64,000 bases of DNA from Corythucha ciliata (Eukaryota; Arthropoda; Insecta; Hemiptera; Tingidae), in the NCBI GenBank assembly GCA_038030265.1, contig CM075940.1, positions 28,558,940 through 28,622,939 of the forward strand, in the 5' to 3' direction. Positions 47,901-58,554 of this stretch are shown here, one piece after another. How positions within the stretch are numbered: position 1 is the stretch's first letter; each line of letters begins with the position of its first letter. Both the position numbers and the translations under genes were made by a program. The notes under the pieces were generated by a model. That model was not told the origin of the DNA and ran no database searches. It saw only the letters and a program-made list of their open reading frames with translations.

Positions 47901-50156
47901 GGTGAGGGGGGTATCCAGCTATCCAGAGGTGACAATACATGTATAGAAGAAAGTGAGAGAATGAATGAATGAATGCATATCAAATGCTTTTCGATCGATA
48001 GGAAGAGGGGGAAGAATTTTGAAAATGTTTAGCTTGGCGGTGGAAGAGTCATTTTCCGTGGCCAACCGTCTTTATACTTGTCATACAAACCATTAATGTC
48101 TGTTGTATTGTAGGTGTCGTGCACGCAATTATGTCTATCAAAGCTCATGTCATAAACGACGTAAGTTTTATTGTTTAGTTGGGTTTTTTCCTGTTTGTAT
48201 ACAATAGAACCTCGATTATCCGAGATAATCAAGATTCTACATACTGTATTTTTTTTCTCTTTCTCTTTCTCTTTCTTTGTCGATCCCGGCTAAGCCTCTT
48301 TAGACTTCTCCCGCTTCGGGTCGTTTCTCGTTTACATTGTATACTCACCGTTATAGCCCGTCAAGAAGAGCATGAACCCGCGGCCAGCGCTCTCTCATTC
48401 GATTAGTTGCAACTTCTCTTCCCTCTACTTTCCTTACCGAATTGGTTGTCCCACTGTTTACCAAAGATAAGTGTTACTATCAAGCCGAAGTTCCATGAAG
48501 GGGGTAAGGAAAAATAGCTAGAGGGGCCGATCACAGGAGGGCGAAGTCTACGTTTAACTTGACGGGCTATAGTGACTATCAGAGTAAAAATAATGAATTT
48601 ATAGTTCAATAAAGTAGCAAAATGACTGTCCTCATATAACTTAAGAGAAAGTTGATGTACAATTTTCATTCACTTTTTCCCCATCCACTTATAGAACAGT
48701 GTCTCTCAGCTTGCCATTTCGTCATCTCCTTGGTGATTAATAGAATTACATCTTCATTTTTTTCTCAAATCTCATTAGTCTCTTAGCAAGCTAATAACTG
48801 AAATTAACCGTTTCCTTCAACTTCCGAGTCCCGTACTATAAGTTAGTTATCATATTAGTCATATTATTTTTGCTTATGCTCTTGGTAGCAGACCGGAGAA
48901 GAGTGTTCGTCAAAAACTTGAGTCTTTGAAAGTGAAAAGATGTTGGTACGTTGGAGCCAGGAAGAAGAATTGAAGAATTCTGTCAAACTTCTCATATGCC
49001 TTGTTTTTTTGTTTGCAAAAACTGATTATTAATTTAGTATGAATGATGAATGAAAGTAAATATTGCGTGATTTATGTATTTAAATATTATAGAATGATTT
49101 CAAAAGTTACCATAATTATCTAGCTGTGTGTGAATGAAGGGGAAAGGGATAAACTTCGTCATTAATTATGAACAATTATTCTTCATTTATTACTCGCCTC
49201 AAAAATAACATTTTTGCAACAATTTCTGAACAAATTGAACAAAGAGCATGTCTAATATACATAATATTGCATAGGTATAATTATTTTAGAAATTTACAAT
49301 GGGTAAACCCTCCGCATCCCGTGTCGTGCGACACTCTTGAATTCAAGAGAATTCGGGAACAACCCAATTAACGTGGCTATTGTTGAAAAGAAAGGGGTGA
49401 ATGCGGTATCGAGTCAAGACTCCTCTGCGTAATTGCGTATACTTGGCTTGATGCAGAGAAATATTTGACGTGTAAACGTGCAATATAGACGAAATCTTAC
49501 GCGTTTTGAATTCGCAATTTGTTCTAAAATCCGATTTGTAAGGCTGATGTATATCCTCTGTGAACCATAGGATTAGTGAAACAACAATTTGTGAAACTAC
49601 CAAGTTATTGTAGTCAAGCCAGCCACTCCGGTTTTTCGACGAAGGATCCTTTAAACTGACTGTTAGCCTACGAAACTTATATGATTTAGTCAGGCAAATG
49701 AAATAGCGGCCGGAAAAACTGGTCGTTTTCCTATTCGTAAACTGACAAAGTAAAGGATGATTTACGCCACGTTACGTTGGCACACTCAAGTCTGAGGTCG
49801 CTTAGGCACACAATCTTAGCTTCGTTCATTCAAATTTCTGTCCGCTCTTTCTGCGTCCTTTAGTAGACATTAGTTTAATTAGAGGACGGAGGAATTCAAT
49901 TTTTCCACCTTGAATTGGCTACCCTCCATTCACGTTAATTTTTTGCTTCAGAAATTAAGGATAAAAGTAGAGATGAACGAAAAAAGAATGACCATCACCG
50001 AGATGGCTTCAACGGTTAATTATCTTAAAAGCCAAGATAAGTCCGGGATGGCGTTTAATCTCGGAAAGCCCGCAATTACATAGAAAATTGTAACTCGGAC
50101 TTTTTTTGAATTGGGAAATGTTAGTAGACCCCTCACATTTGCTTTCAAATTAAATA
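44936..50156. other. Long intergenic stretch, no gene identified
   Basis: No protein family or RNA gene recognised. Includes a CTT run near 45612-45624, a long T run at about 46921-46941 and a (TTTCTC)n-like tract near 48255-48275. Confidence 0.45.
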
Positions 50157-50523
50157 TTAAACTTTTTTTTCCAGAGAGTATTTCGGTTTGTAGCCGGCAA
50201 GATCCTTTTTTAATTGAAAGAGTCGTCGGCCAAAATGTTTGAATGCGTCGAAAATTCCCTGATGGTATCCTACTATTTCTGCTAGGCACTGACTATGAGT
50301 GAAATAAGAGCTGTAGATAATATTGTAACAGGGCGGAAAATGGGCTTGAAGAATATGGAACATTTTATTCCACTGTAAATAGGACTTATTAATTGTTTTG
50401 TTTAAGAAGAACTTCAAATATGATTCATGCGGGGTTGAAGAACTGTAGATTTTGTGAAAATAATGCAGTACCCTATAGATAGTAAGGACAAAGGGTATGG
50501 TAATCGAGAATGAATCACTGTAT
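50157..50523 (-). CDS. Possible terminal exon of an unknown gene
   Basis: After a sequence resembling a splice acceptor (TATAATACAG, just upstream of 50523 on the minus strand), a frame stays open for about 121 codons to a stop at 50157. The product has ordinary amino-acid composition and aromatic-rich segments such as QAHFPPCYNIIYSSYF and LAEIVGYHQGIFDAFKHFG. I do not recognise the family and cannot find partner exons. A few frames this long are expected by chance in 64 kb, so this is only a candidate. Confidence 0.2.
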
Positions 50524-50638
50524 TATATTTTTAAAGAACGTGTACAAAACTGAAGGGTTCGGTATTACATGGAATGGTTTACAGAAAAGAGGGAATTAGG
50601 ACGGAAAGCATTGAACCTTGCCAGCTTGAGAGCTTTGT

Positions 50639-50752
50639 TATAAAGCAACTTCTTCGACATCGGACAGTCGGTGTGTACTGAGTCGTGTACACTGTAGACG
50701 TCCGGACCGTCTTCACGGTCGGCAGGCCTCGGGCCTAGCGGGGGGATTCATG
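50639..50752 (+). promoter_or_regulatory. Candidate core promoter and short 5' exon
   Basis: TATAAAG at 50639-50645 is followed about 27 bp later by ACAGTC (50664), a fair arthropod initiator. A locally GC-rich stretch (50690-50750) follows, then a consensus splice donor GTGAGT at 50752. The spacing suits a transcription start with a non-coding first exon, but no downstream coding exon was identified. Confidence 0.25.
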
Positions 50753-51393
50753 TGAGTACCGAAAGTTTCCGAAGTTTTGTAGCCGGGAGGGAAGAATAAT
50801 AAAAATAATAAAAATCCCATTGTCTGATTGATTTGTAATTATCCATTTTTAATAAGTTGTGTGATTTAAATAAATTAAAATTAACGTCGTGAGTTAAAGC
50901 AAGCAAAAGTTTTCTTCCTCTGATTTATCCGTCTCGTTTACTCTCACAATATCTCGAAGCAGTCGTTTTGGACTGCATAGTAACCGGCCGTAGGTAAATC
51001 CACCGGTTTAAAATATGCCTTATTCACTTCTCCGATATAGAGGCAATAGAGCTTCAATCAAGGGATAGTAAGTCATGTATTTTCTTTTACCTATGTACCT
51101 ATGTTCCTTAATTTTTGTGCTATCCCCTCAGCGTTGGCCCCCCTACCATTAACGGCAAGAGGCGTAGAATTAGTGAAGGGGGTGAGGTGGGCCATCGCCA
51201 ATACGGCCATCGACAATATCGCCCATCAAAGGGCGACCGCGCACGCCGCGCCGCGCCGGCGACAAGTCTTTGCAAAATTTGCAATTGATAGTACATACAT
51301 ACACTTTGATTGAAAGGAAGAACAAATCTTTTTTATTCTTATCGAATAACCGGAACAATAGGACGACGAGACCTTAAGGAACTTTGCTTTATT
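50753..51393. other. Intergenic DNA, nothing recognised
   Basis: Contains a GC-rich pocket at 51225-51260 (GCGCCGCGCCGGCG) but no supportable gene. Confidence 0.4.
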
Positions 51394-51554
51394 GACTATA
51401 CTTTATTCATGAAATTAGGTAAATGCACTACGTAGAAAAAAAAATCCATCATTGGGCAATGATGGACTATACTTTACTGTGACTACACTTTATTCATGAA
51501 ATTAGGTAAATGCATTACGTAAAAAAAAAAAAAAAATCCATCATTGGGCAATGG
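51394..51554. repeat. Direct duplication, ~70-bp unit at ~87-bp period
   Basis: ACTTTATTCATGAAATTAGG, TAAATGCA, an A run, and TCCATCATTGGGCAATG occur in the same order at 51394-51461 and 51481-51554. The two copies differ mainly in the length of the A run (about 9 versus 16). Confidence 0.9.
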
Positions 51555-51730
51555 TCAGTGTTGTAGCTTGTTGAAAAGGCGACCCCCGCAAAACCAGCCT
51601 AATAGACGCCCCTTATTCTCACTATCAGTTCGATTCTCAGTTCAAATATGAGATGTTTGTTCTTACGTTTTGTGCTCAGTTATATTATTTTGTTGTTACT
51701 TTTTCTTTATATGTCCGACAATTAGTGAAT

Positions 51731-51910
51731 TAATTGAATTTAGAAGACCCTTTTTGTGGACAATTATGGGATTACTCCTCCCTCTCCGCAATACCAAAGT
51801 CACAACACAGCCTCCCCACTGTCTCGAATTCACCAGTTGTGACTAGGGTAGTGCGGTGGGGGGGGAGTAATCCCATAATTGTCCGTAGAAAAGGTCTTCT
51901 AAATTCAATT
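51731..51910. mobile_element. Foldback element, ~180 bp, ~78-bp arms
   Basis: TAATTGAATTTAGAAGACC at 51731 is inverted at GGTCTTCTAAATTCAATTA, which ends at 51910. Pairing continues inward through GACAATTATGGGATTACTCC to GTCACAAC (about 51800) and GTTGTGAC (51836), leaving a loop of about 27 bp. Non-coding. Confidence 0.88.
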
Positions 51911-53902
51911 ACTTTTGTTGTTCTTTAATTAGGTACTGCGAAATTTCAATACTACCCCCCCCCCCCTTAATCTAGGCCCTGCTAATGACACGTTCAGAAC
52001 CTTCATTTAAACACCATCAATAAAACAATTCAACACCTGAATATTGCTTTCTGTCACAGGAACTGCCTCTCTCTTGCAAACGGTGGAGGAGTCGCTAAAA
52101 TTCTCCTCATGAAAAATGTGTATCTATAAAAATGTGTATCCTAAAAAAATTCCTGAAATCCTCTCCCGACCAACCACTAAAACTTTCACGGTGCGCCCCT
52201 AGTCAAGCCTCTCATTTTAGTCAGATACGTATATATAGTGATGCATGAGACCGGGGCGAGCCATTGGTGGTCTCGAATTTGAAAAGTCGGTCTCGGTAAG
52301 GTATTGGCGTCAGTCTAGCATGACTCGGCAATGTCCTTAAATTGCAGGGATTACACGGAAAATCCCTTGAACGGCTAGAATCTGATCGATAATCGATTTT
52401 AAGATTCCTTGTGTCGAATAAGCTGAAGGCACGCGTGAGCGTCCAATGTTATAGTCATTGTTTGCTAAATGCTAACCCTCGGTCTTGGTCTCATCTCGTG
52501 CTCAGTGATATTACCATACGGTAAATCTTTGTCTTGGTTTCACCTTGCAATAGCACGTCACGGTGCACTCTATAATTTATTAAATTCTCCCTTCTCTTGC
52601 ACTAGGTATCGGTGGTTAACTCTGAAATTATTAAATTCCCAGTTCACTGATTTGGCGTCTCTCTCTATCATTTCCCCACTTTTGTAGAGGCTACTTCGTG
52701 CCAAGAAGGGACTTTCTGTAACGTTAAGCAATCCGTTTTAGTAGGCTAATTTAAGACTTCCTAAATGCAATGAGCCTTTAAAGCCTAAATCACCCCACTC
52801 TCGAATTTTATGTGATTATTCAAGCGTGTTTAATGGCCAGTTTATTGGCTAATCGACCATGGAAAGAAAGACAACAACAACAACAAAACTTATCTACTGA
52901 ACACGCAGGGAGACCCTTGGACGTGAATTAATTCCGACCGTGTGCCGTGGAGGTTGTTTTAGTTTGAGTTTTAGTGGCTAACGAGCATTTCTCGTTTACA
53001 TTCAAAATGAATGTAAATATTATGTATAAACATCCATTTTTATGGCCCATACACTTCATACTATTTGATAAGTTGTTTTTGAGTACGTTTTGACTGTCAA
53101 CTTTCACGCTAAAAGTGATTATTTTGAGTGTGAGTGTATGTTGTGTGAAGAAAAACTGTCACTGCCGTAAAAACAACAACAGATCGAGTTGAATCTTTCG
53201 TCTCTCCACAGTTACAGTGAATCGTTGGTTATCCTAAATCATTGGAGGCGTGGCCACTCGATCCTTTACATTCGTACAGGCAAAAATACACATAATAGTC
53301 CTCCCATTAGTGCCTACACCGATCAGAATTCAACAACCAACAGCGAAGAATGAAAGACTTCTATTTTCTTCATACATTTCCTTTCCCTTTTCCACTGCTT
53401 CCTTTTAGCTATGCTTTGGGAACTCGCACTATAAAAAATGTGTGAGTTAGTAAATTTACTTTTAGGGGCTTCGCAAGGACATAAATAAATTCACGCACAG
53501 GATAATAAGTGTTTGCGATTCAGCATTAAGGGTTACGCTTTCCTGAAAAGGCTTTCAACTGACCATTTATCCTGTTCACAAACTTCGTTATGAGGCGTTT
53601 AAGAGAAATAGCCCTTCTCCCCTTTCCTGTAATCCAAGAAAAGTATGTAAAAAAGAAACTGTTCAACTGTGGTCTCCAAACCTATTAACGCATAAGATCC
53701 ACGGGGAGGATAATAATGGACCAATCGCACGAAATGCTTGTGATTTGAAAAACCATTGCACCAAGTATTGTATTATATCATATCCTACTTAAAGTTAAGG
53801 TGGGTTGACAGTGAGCGTTCATAGAGATAGAGTGCATTAAGCACAGCTTGGAAAGTAAAGATACAATTATATCCCTTTCTTCCCTTGTGGTGCTAAGAAG
53901 GC
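51911..53902. other. Intergenic DNA with one possible transposon end
   Basis: TAGTGATGCATGAGACC at 52236, followed by GGTCTCG repeats, resembles the end of the element at 56622. A 12-C run lies near 51955-51966. No gene recognised. Confidence 0.4.
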
Positions 53903-54609
53903 GGCTCCACACTCACGCCGTGAACGAGCGTGAAGAGCGCGAATGTGAGTGTGTAGGGTCTTCGCGGTCTTTCACGGGTGTTCACGGTCTTTACCCGTTT
54001 TGAGGCGGTATTTTTCCCCGCTTCAAAGGGTTCGCGGCCGTGAATAGAGAAGATCCACATTCGCGTATCGCAGCACCGTCAGTTTTTTATTTTTACTATT
54101 ATTTCTTTTTTTTTATGGGCACTTCGGCAACGATGCCATTTAGTGCCTTGTAGTTGTCAGCTATAAATTAGAGCTGAACCTTTGTTTTCACGTCATTTGT
54201 ACTATAACGTGTCTCGTGGTCTTTTCCTCGCCGACGAGATGTGGGATAAGGAGAAAGAGTTAAGTTCTTTCGAGAATTATCAATATGAGCCGATACTATG
54301 CGACCCCCAGCACCCATGCCACAAGAATAAAACGCAGGTGAGCGATGCTTGGGGTAGACTAAGCGTCCAATTGGACGTTCTTGGTCCTGATTTGAAGGTC
54401 TTCTGCAGTTCTATTTGAAATCGATACCTAGTATATTTCCATTCCAGAACGACACTCACACTGTACTGTTAAAAACGTAAGTGAGGAGGTAGCGTCACGG
54501 TCGCATTATTCACGCCGTGAATTCACGGGGTGAGTGTGTAGGAAGCGTCGCGGTCGCGATATTCACGCCGTGAATTCACGGAGAGAATTCACGGGGTGAG
54601 TGTGGAGCC
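53903..54609. mobile_element. Foldback element, ~707 bp, with a duplicated right end
   Basis: GGCTCCACACTCACGCCGTG at 53903 is the inverse of CACGGGGTGAGTGTGGAGCC ending at 54609, with one mismatch. The right end is present twice: CACGCCGTGAATTCACGGGG, then TGAGTGTG, occurs at about 54512-54540 and again at about 54564-54606. The interior is rich in TTCACGG/CCGTGAA motifs and has no recognisable transposase; a 78-codon frame at 54182-54418 is unconvincing. Confidence 0.8.
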
Positions 54610-54757
54610 GGCTAGAGAAAAATGCCCCCGGCCGTCAACCCCCCCCCCCCCCCGCAAAGAGCAATTTGTAACAGCCTTCATTTTTATGTTCAAGTGTTAC
54701 GCTTTGTCATCCTGAACACTTGAGACATGCAATGATAATGATGATGCAATGATGATG

Positions 54758-55161
54758 TTAAGGGGGAGTGTACATGTGTTTCCTCGACCCCCCTCCAATC
54801 ATACCTCGCCTAATCGGCGTTGTATAAATTATCACTGTATTTTTGCACCTATCCTGGATTTCAAGGTATCATTTAAATCTTCAGGAAATTCCGCACAACC
54901 GTACGATCTTGCTTTCCTAAATAAGTCGTCGAAAGAGTGTGAATTTTCATGGTAAAAGTTTATGTGCATTTTACAGTTATTTTAGGGGTGAAATATGAAA
55001 AAAGAATAAGATCGTACGGCTGTGCGGAATTTCCTGAAGATTTAAATGAGATATTGAAATCCAGGATTGGTGCAGAAATACGGCGATAATTTACGTAACG
55101 CCGAGTAGGCGAAGTAAGATTGGAGGGGGGTCGAGGAAGCACATGTACAACTCCTTCTTAA
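54758..55161. mobile_element. TTAA-flanked hairpin element, ~404 bp
   Basis: Starts TTAAGGGGGAGTGTACATGT at 54758 and ends ACATGTACAACTCCTTCTTAA at 55161. Arms of about 170 bp pair closely, for example CTTCAGGAAATTCCGCACA (54881) with TGTGCGGAATTTCCTGAAG (about 55021). It is the clearest member of the family clustered at 26.4-28.1 kb. The TTAA termini fit piggyBac-like target preference, but no transposase is encoded. Confidence 0.9.
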
Positions 55162-55678
55162 GTCCTCGCTACACTGCACTCAATGCTCACGTCTCCCATT
55201 AATTAACTCGTATTTGCATTTAATCTCATTACTCTCATTATCTGCAATAATTCTTATTTGACCTACTTGTTCTAAGTCGCATTTATGCGCATTTATTAAT
55301 GTATAATGTCTGACTGAAATATTTTTGCCGCCCACCACCATCAACATTTACACCAACGTTAAAAAAAATGGAAAGTTTCCTCTCAATCCTCTCTGACTCT
55401 TATATTTAAGTGAGAAAAAAATAAAATAAAATTAGTAATTGGCTGTTTTTATTATAAGAAGTCCTTGAGATGCTTCATTCTCCAATTTTCAGATTAACGT
55501 TCCTTGATTTTTCTTTGAATCATATTATAAATGAAGATGATAAGTATTAAGAAATTACTAATTATTACTACTTCATCAGGGAAATAACTAGGAATAATAT
55601 CAGAGTAAAGAATATAACAAGGCTTAAGAGACATTAGTCAGTTTCTATATGTATATGTTAAGCTGGGCTCACACAGGC
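55162..55678. other. Intergenic DNA, nothing recognised
   Basis: AT-rich sequence without a supportable gene. Confidence 0.45.
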
Positions 55679-55865
55679 GAACTCCTAGTAGTGTGTATGA
55701 AAACTCGCTACTTGCCGAGTAGCGAATTTTCGTACTTGCTTATGCTCGGCTTCTTTTAGCGTGGACATTATACGCGTCACTCGCCGAGCTCCTAGTAGTG
55801 TGTACGGAACAAGCTACTCGCCAAGTAGCGAATATTCGTACTCGGGGATGCTCCACTTCTTTTCG
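55679..55865. repeat. Direct repeat, two ~80-bp units at 107-bp period
   Basis: CTCCTAGTAGTGTGTA, then a GCTACTYGCC palindrome, AGTAGCGAAT and TTCGTACT, then CTTCTTTT occur at 55679-55757 and 55786-55864. Each unit holds a small hairpin (CGCTACTTGCCGAGTAGCG in the first). Confidence 0.85.
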
Positions 55866-56621
55866 ATGTCGTGCAAGTACCGAGCCAAGTATTAGTTTTC
55901 TTTCCGTTGATTTTTCCGTATCCCTTCTACACATCTCGAGTTTCCTGTCGTGATTTATGGCTGTGCGAGATTATCGACGGTTAAAAAAATAGTAATTTTG
56001 TAATTATCTTTATCCATCTGTTCCAATAGAATAACGGACCAAATCAAAAGGGTTATTGTGTTGGACTGAGGAGATCGGTGTGGCGTTTTCGCTTTAATCT
56101 GCGATTATGGCGACTCGGAGGAAGTGCGGAGGGAATTCTAACAACCAGTGGGTTTGGGTGACTGATTGTGGGAACGAGTGTACGAGGTTTGCGAAACGTC
56201 TTACACTGTTGGTATTTTGTTTGGATCGGTTTTTTAAAATTTCTCCCTCCCACTCGATTTTCGTTTCGAATCTGCAAGTCATAAAAAAAAATTGCGGATC
56301 AAATAAGCTTTCTAATGACCCGTCAATGTTTTAAATTAGTTGTCAGTAACGCTCTAAAACATAGCCCAGATCACCGAAAATCGTGATGTTCAGAGGGAAA
56401 TTTTACCCTGAAAGCAAAATATGAAAATTCCACTGGGGTTATATACGGTCCAGTCTCCGTTTCGAACTCAGAACCTCAGGCAAGAAGAGCTATTTGGTCC
56501 TGGTCTCACCAGCCCGGCCAAAAGTCCGGCAACATGCAGCTGACGAGACCAGGACCAAGTAGGTAGCTTTGGTAGCTGATGGTCTGAACGGTCGAAAAGG
56601 AGAATGGAACGCACCCTCGAT
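55866..56621. other. Intergenic DNA with a small hairpin
   Basis: TTGGTCCTGGTCTC (about 56494) and GAGACCAGGACCAA (about 56548) form a perfect 14-bp stem with a loop of about 40 bp. No gene recognised. Confidence 0.5.
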
Positions 56622-58492
56622 TAGTGATGCCCGAGACCGAGTCTCGGTCTCTCGGTCATTAGCAAGATGATCTCGGTCTTGGTCTCGGTCTCGTACTTAA
56701 AAAGTCGGTCTCGGTTTCGTTTCGAAAGTCTCGGTCTCGTCTCGACAGTCTCGGTCTAATGATAGAAGCTGGGGGGGGGGGGGTAATCAAAACCCTTCTT
56801 CTTTCCACGGTACACCCCCACCACCTACCCAGCCATATGTTTAGAGTGATTTTGCCGGATCCCCAATTCCCCAGTTACCCCACCCCCTAGATTCACCTAC
56901 GTCCAAGTACAATTTTCATGAAAATGCGTATTAATGGAACAGAAAGCGATTAGGTAAATGAAAAGTGTTGATGAGGGGAGGCTATTTTCATATACGTTTG
57001 GCGTATTTACCCACTTTTCTCCACTCCCACACCACAGGTGAGAAGAACAGCGCCTCCTCTTCATCCTACTCTACCACAGCACCCCACCCAAAAGGCAGCG
57101 CGCAAGCGCTCTGAGGTCCTTTTTGTGTTTCATCGAATCACTCACTATACACCTCGAGTAAAACGTTATCCCCGTTAAAACAACTGACACCACAGAAAAT
57201 ACCCCTCGAACGGTTTCGTCGGATTCTCAGTGTCGAGAATCGAGAATCCCCTTGGTACCCGAGGCCAAAAATCCTTCTCGAAGTCATTATTCCCTCATAG
57301 TTATTCGACTTTTAAACTGCTAAAGCTGTCATTCAGAATTGTCCAGCCAGTCATTCTGAATGCAGCGAGTCCTGTCAAAACGAGGAGGGGCTGAGCGCTT
57401 CACTCAGGAAGAATTATCTCGTCTGTTTGGGGGCGAATCGTCAACGAATATAAGGCAAAATTCACTTTCTGAAGTATTTGAGTATCATTAAAAACATTAA
57501 AAAAAACAGTTTGTCACGAGTCACAATACTGAACAAGCAGTTCATTTTGTGGGGCACCTGGAATAATTCATTGTCTTGTCTGATTCACTCCGGCAGCTGG
57601 CGGTCGGTTACGGAGCATTTAATTTATGACCCCCCCTCTCTAATTGGATTCAGCATAAATGCTCCCCCTCCCCTTGAACTGGTCAAAACCCTTTAAACAT
57701 GGGAGAGGGGTGGGGTGGGAAGGTTGTGGAGATGAATATAGGGATGGGGAGGGGTTTCGATTACCTCCCCCTGAGAGAGGTCCCAGATCCGCCCTTGGCT
57801 CTATCATGTACACATTTTGTGGGCTATGCAAGGTCAAAATGCTACACTTTAGAGCGGAAGAAGTTTACATCCGATCCAAGAACGGGCGTAAAAATGGGAT
57901 TAACCCTAGTAGGCTAGTATTGTCAAATCGCTGAAAACTCGTATGGGGAGGGGGATAAGAGGGAAGGAGGTTATTCTGTGAGAGAGTTTCCGATCCCCCC
58001 TCCCTCCTTGAAAGGTCTCCGATTCACCCTATGATGCTTGAAGCTATGTGTGTAGGTGTAGGTCACATTATTTCAAACTTGAGAAATTGGAGGCACACTA
58101 ATTCTGCACGAAACGAACCGAATTCGGGCCGGTCCGGGCTAAAGACCGGAACCAGTCTCCGGAGAGGGGAGCATTAGATTGGGTTCATGTGTTGTGTAAA
58201 AAGATCTATACCGGCACTACAAACATGCATCATACACCTATTATAAATGTGCTTTTTGGATTACACCGAGACCGAGACTAAGAGCCGTATTCAGAAACCC
58301 ACCTTTACGAAGCCTTTTCTTAAGGAGTTGAAAAATGTGATGGTTTATTAAAATGTGTCATCTGTTTTGAAGCGCTTAAAGGAGCCGTAAAGGTTGAGGT
58401 TGGTTTCTGAATACGGGCGTAAGTCTCGAGAAAACGAGACGTAGTCTCGGTCCAGAAAATGCAATCTCGATCTCGGTCTCGGTGCATCGCTA
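56622..58492. mobile_element. Possible transposon bounded by GTGATGC..CGAGACCGAG inverted ends
   Basis: The left boundary TAGTGATGCCCGAGACCGAG (56622) and the inverse right boundary CTCGGTCTCGGTGCATCGCTA (58492) are followed inward by many GGTCTCG/CGAGACC repeats. The ~1.9-kb interior has no recognisable transposase. It includes 13 G at 56771-56783, a repeat shared with 23041-23269 (57030-57180), and the small element at 58284. Confidence 0.45.
58284..58417. mobile_element. MITE, ~134 bp, CCGTATTCAGAAAC ends
   Basis: GCCGTATTCAGAAACCCACC at 58284 is inverted at GGTTGGTTTCTGAATACGGG, ending at 58417. The inner arms CTTTACG and CGTAAAG also pair. It is nested inside the putative element at 56622-58492. 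Confidence 0.8.
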
Positions 58493-58554
58493 CTCTCGGT
58501 GCATCGCTACTCTCGGTGCATCGCTACTCTCGGTGCATCGCTACTCTCGGTGCA
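58476..58554. repeat. 17-bp tandem repeat, ~4.6 copies
   Basis: CTCTCGGTGCATCGCTA is repeated identically from the right end of the putative transposon onward, so the array appears to derive from that transposon end. Confidence 0.95.
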
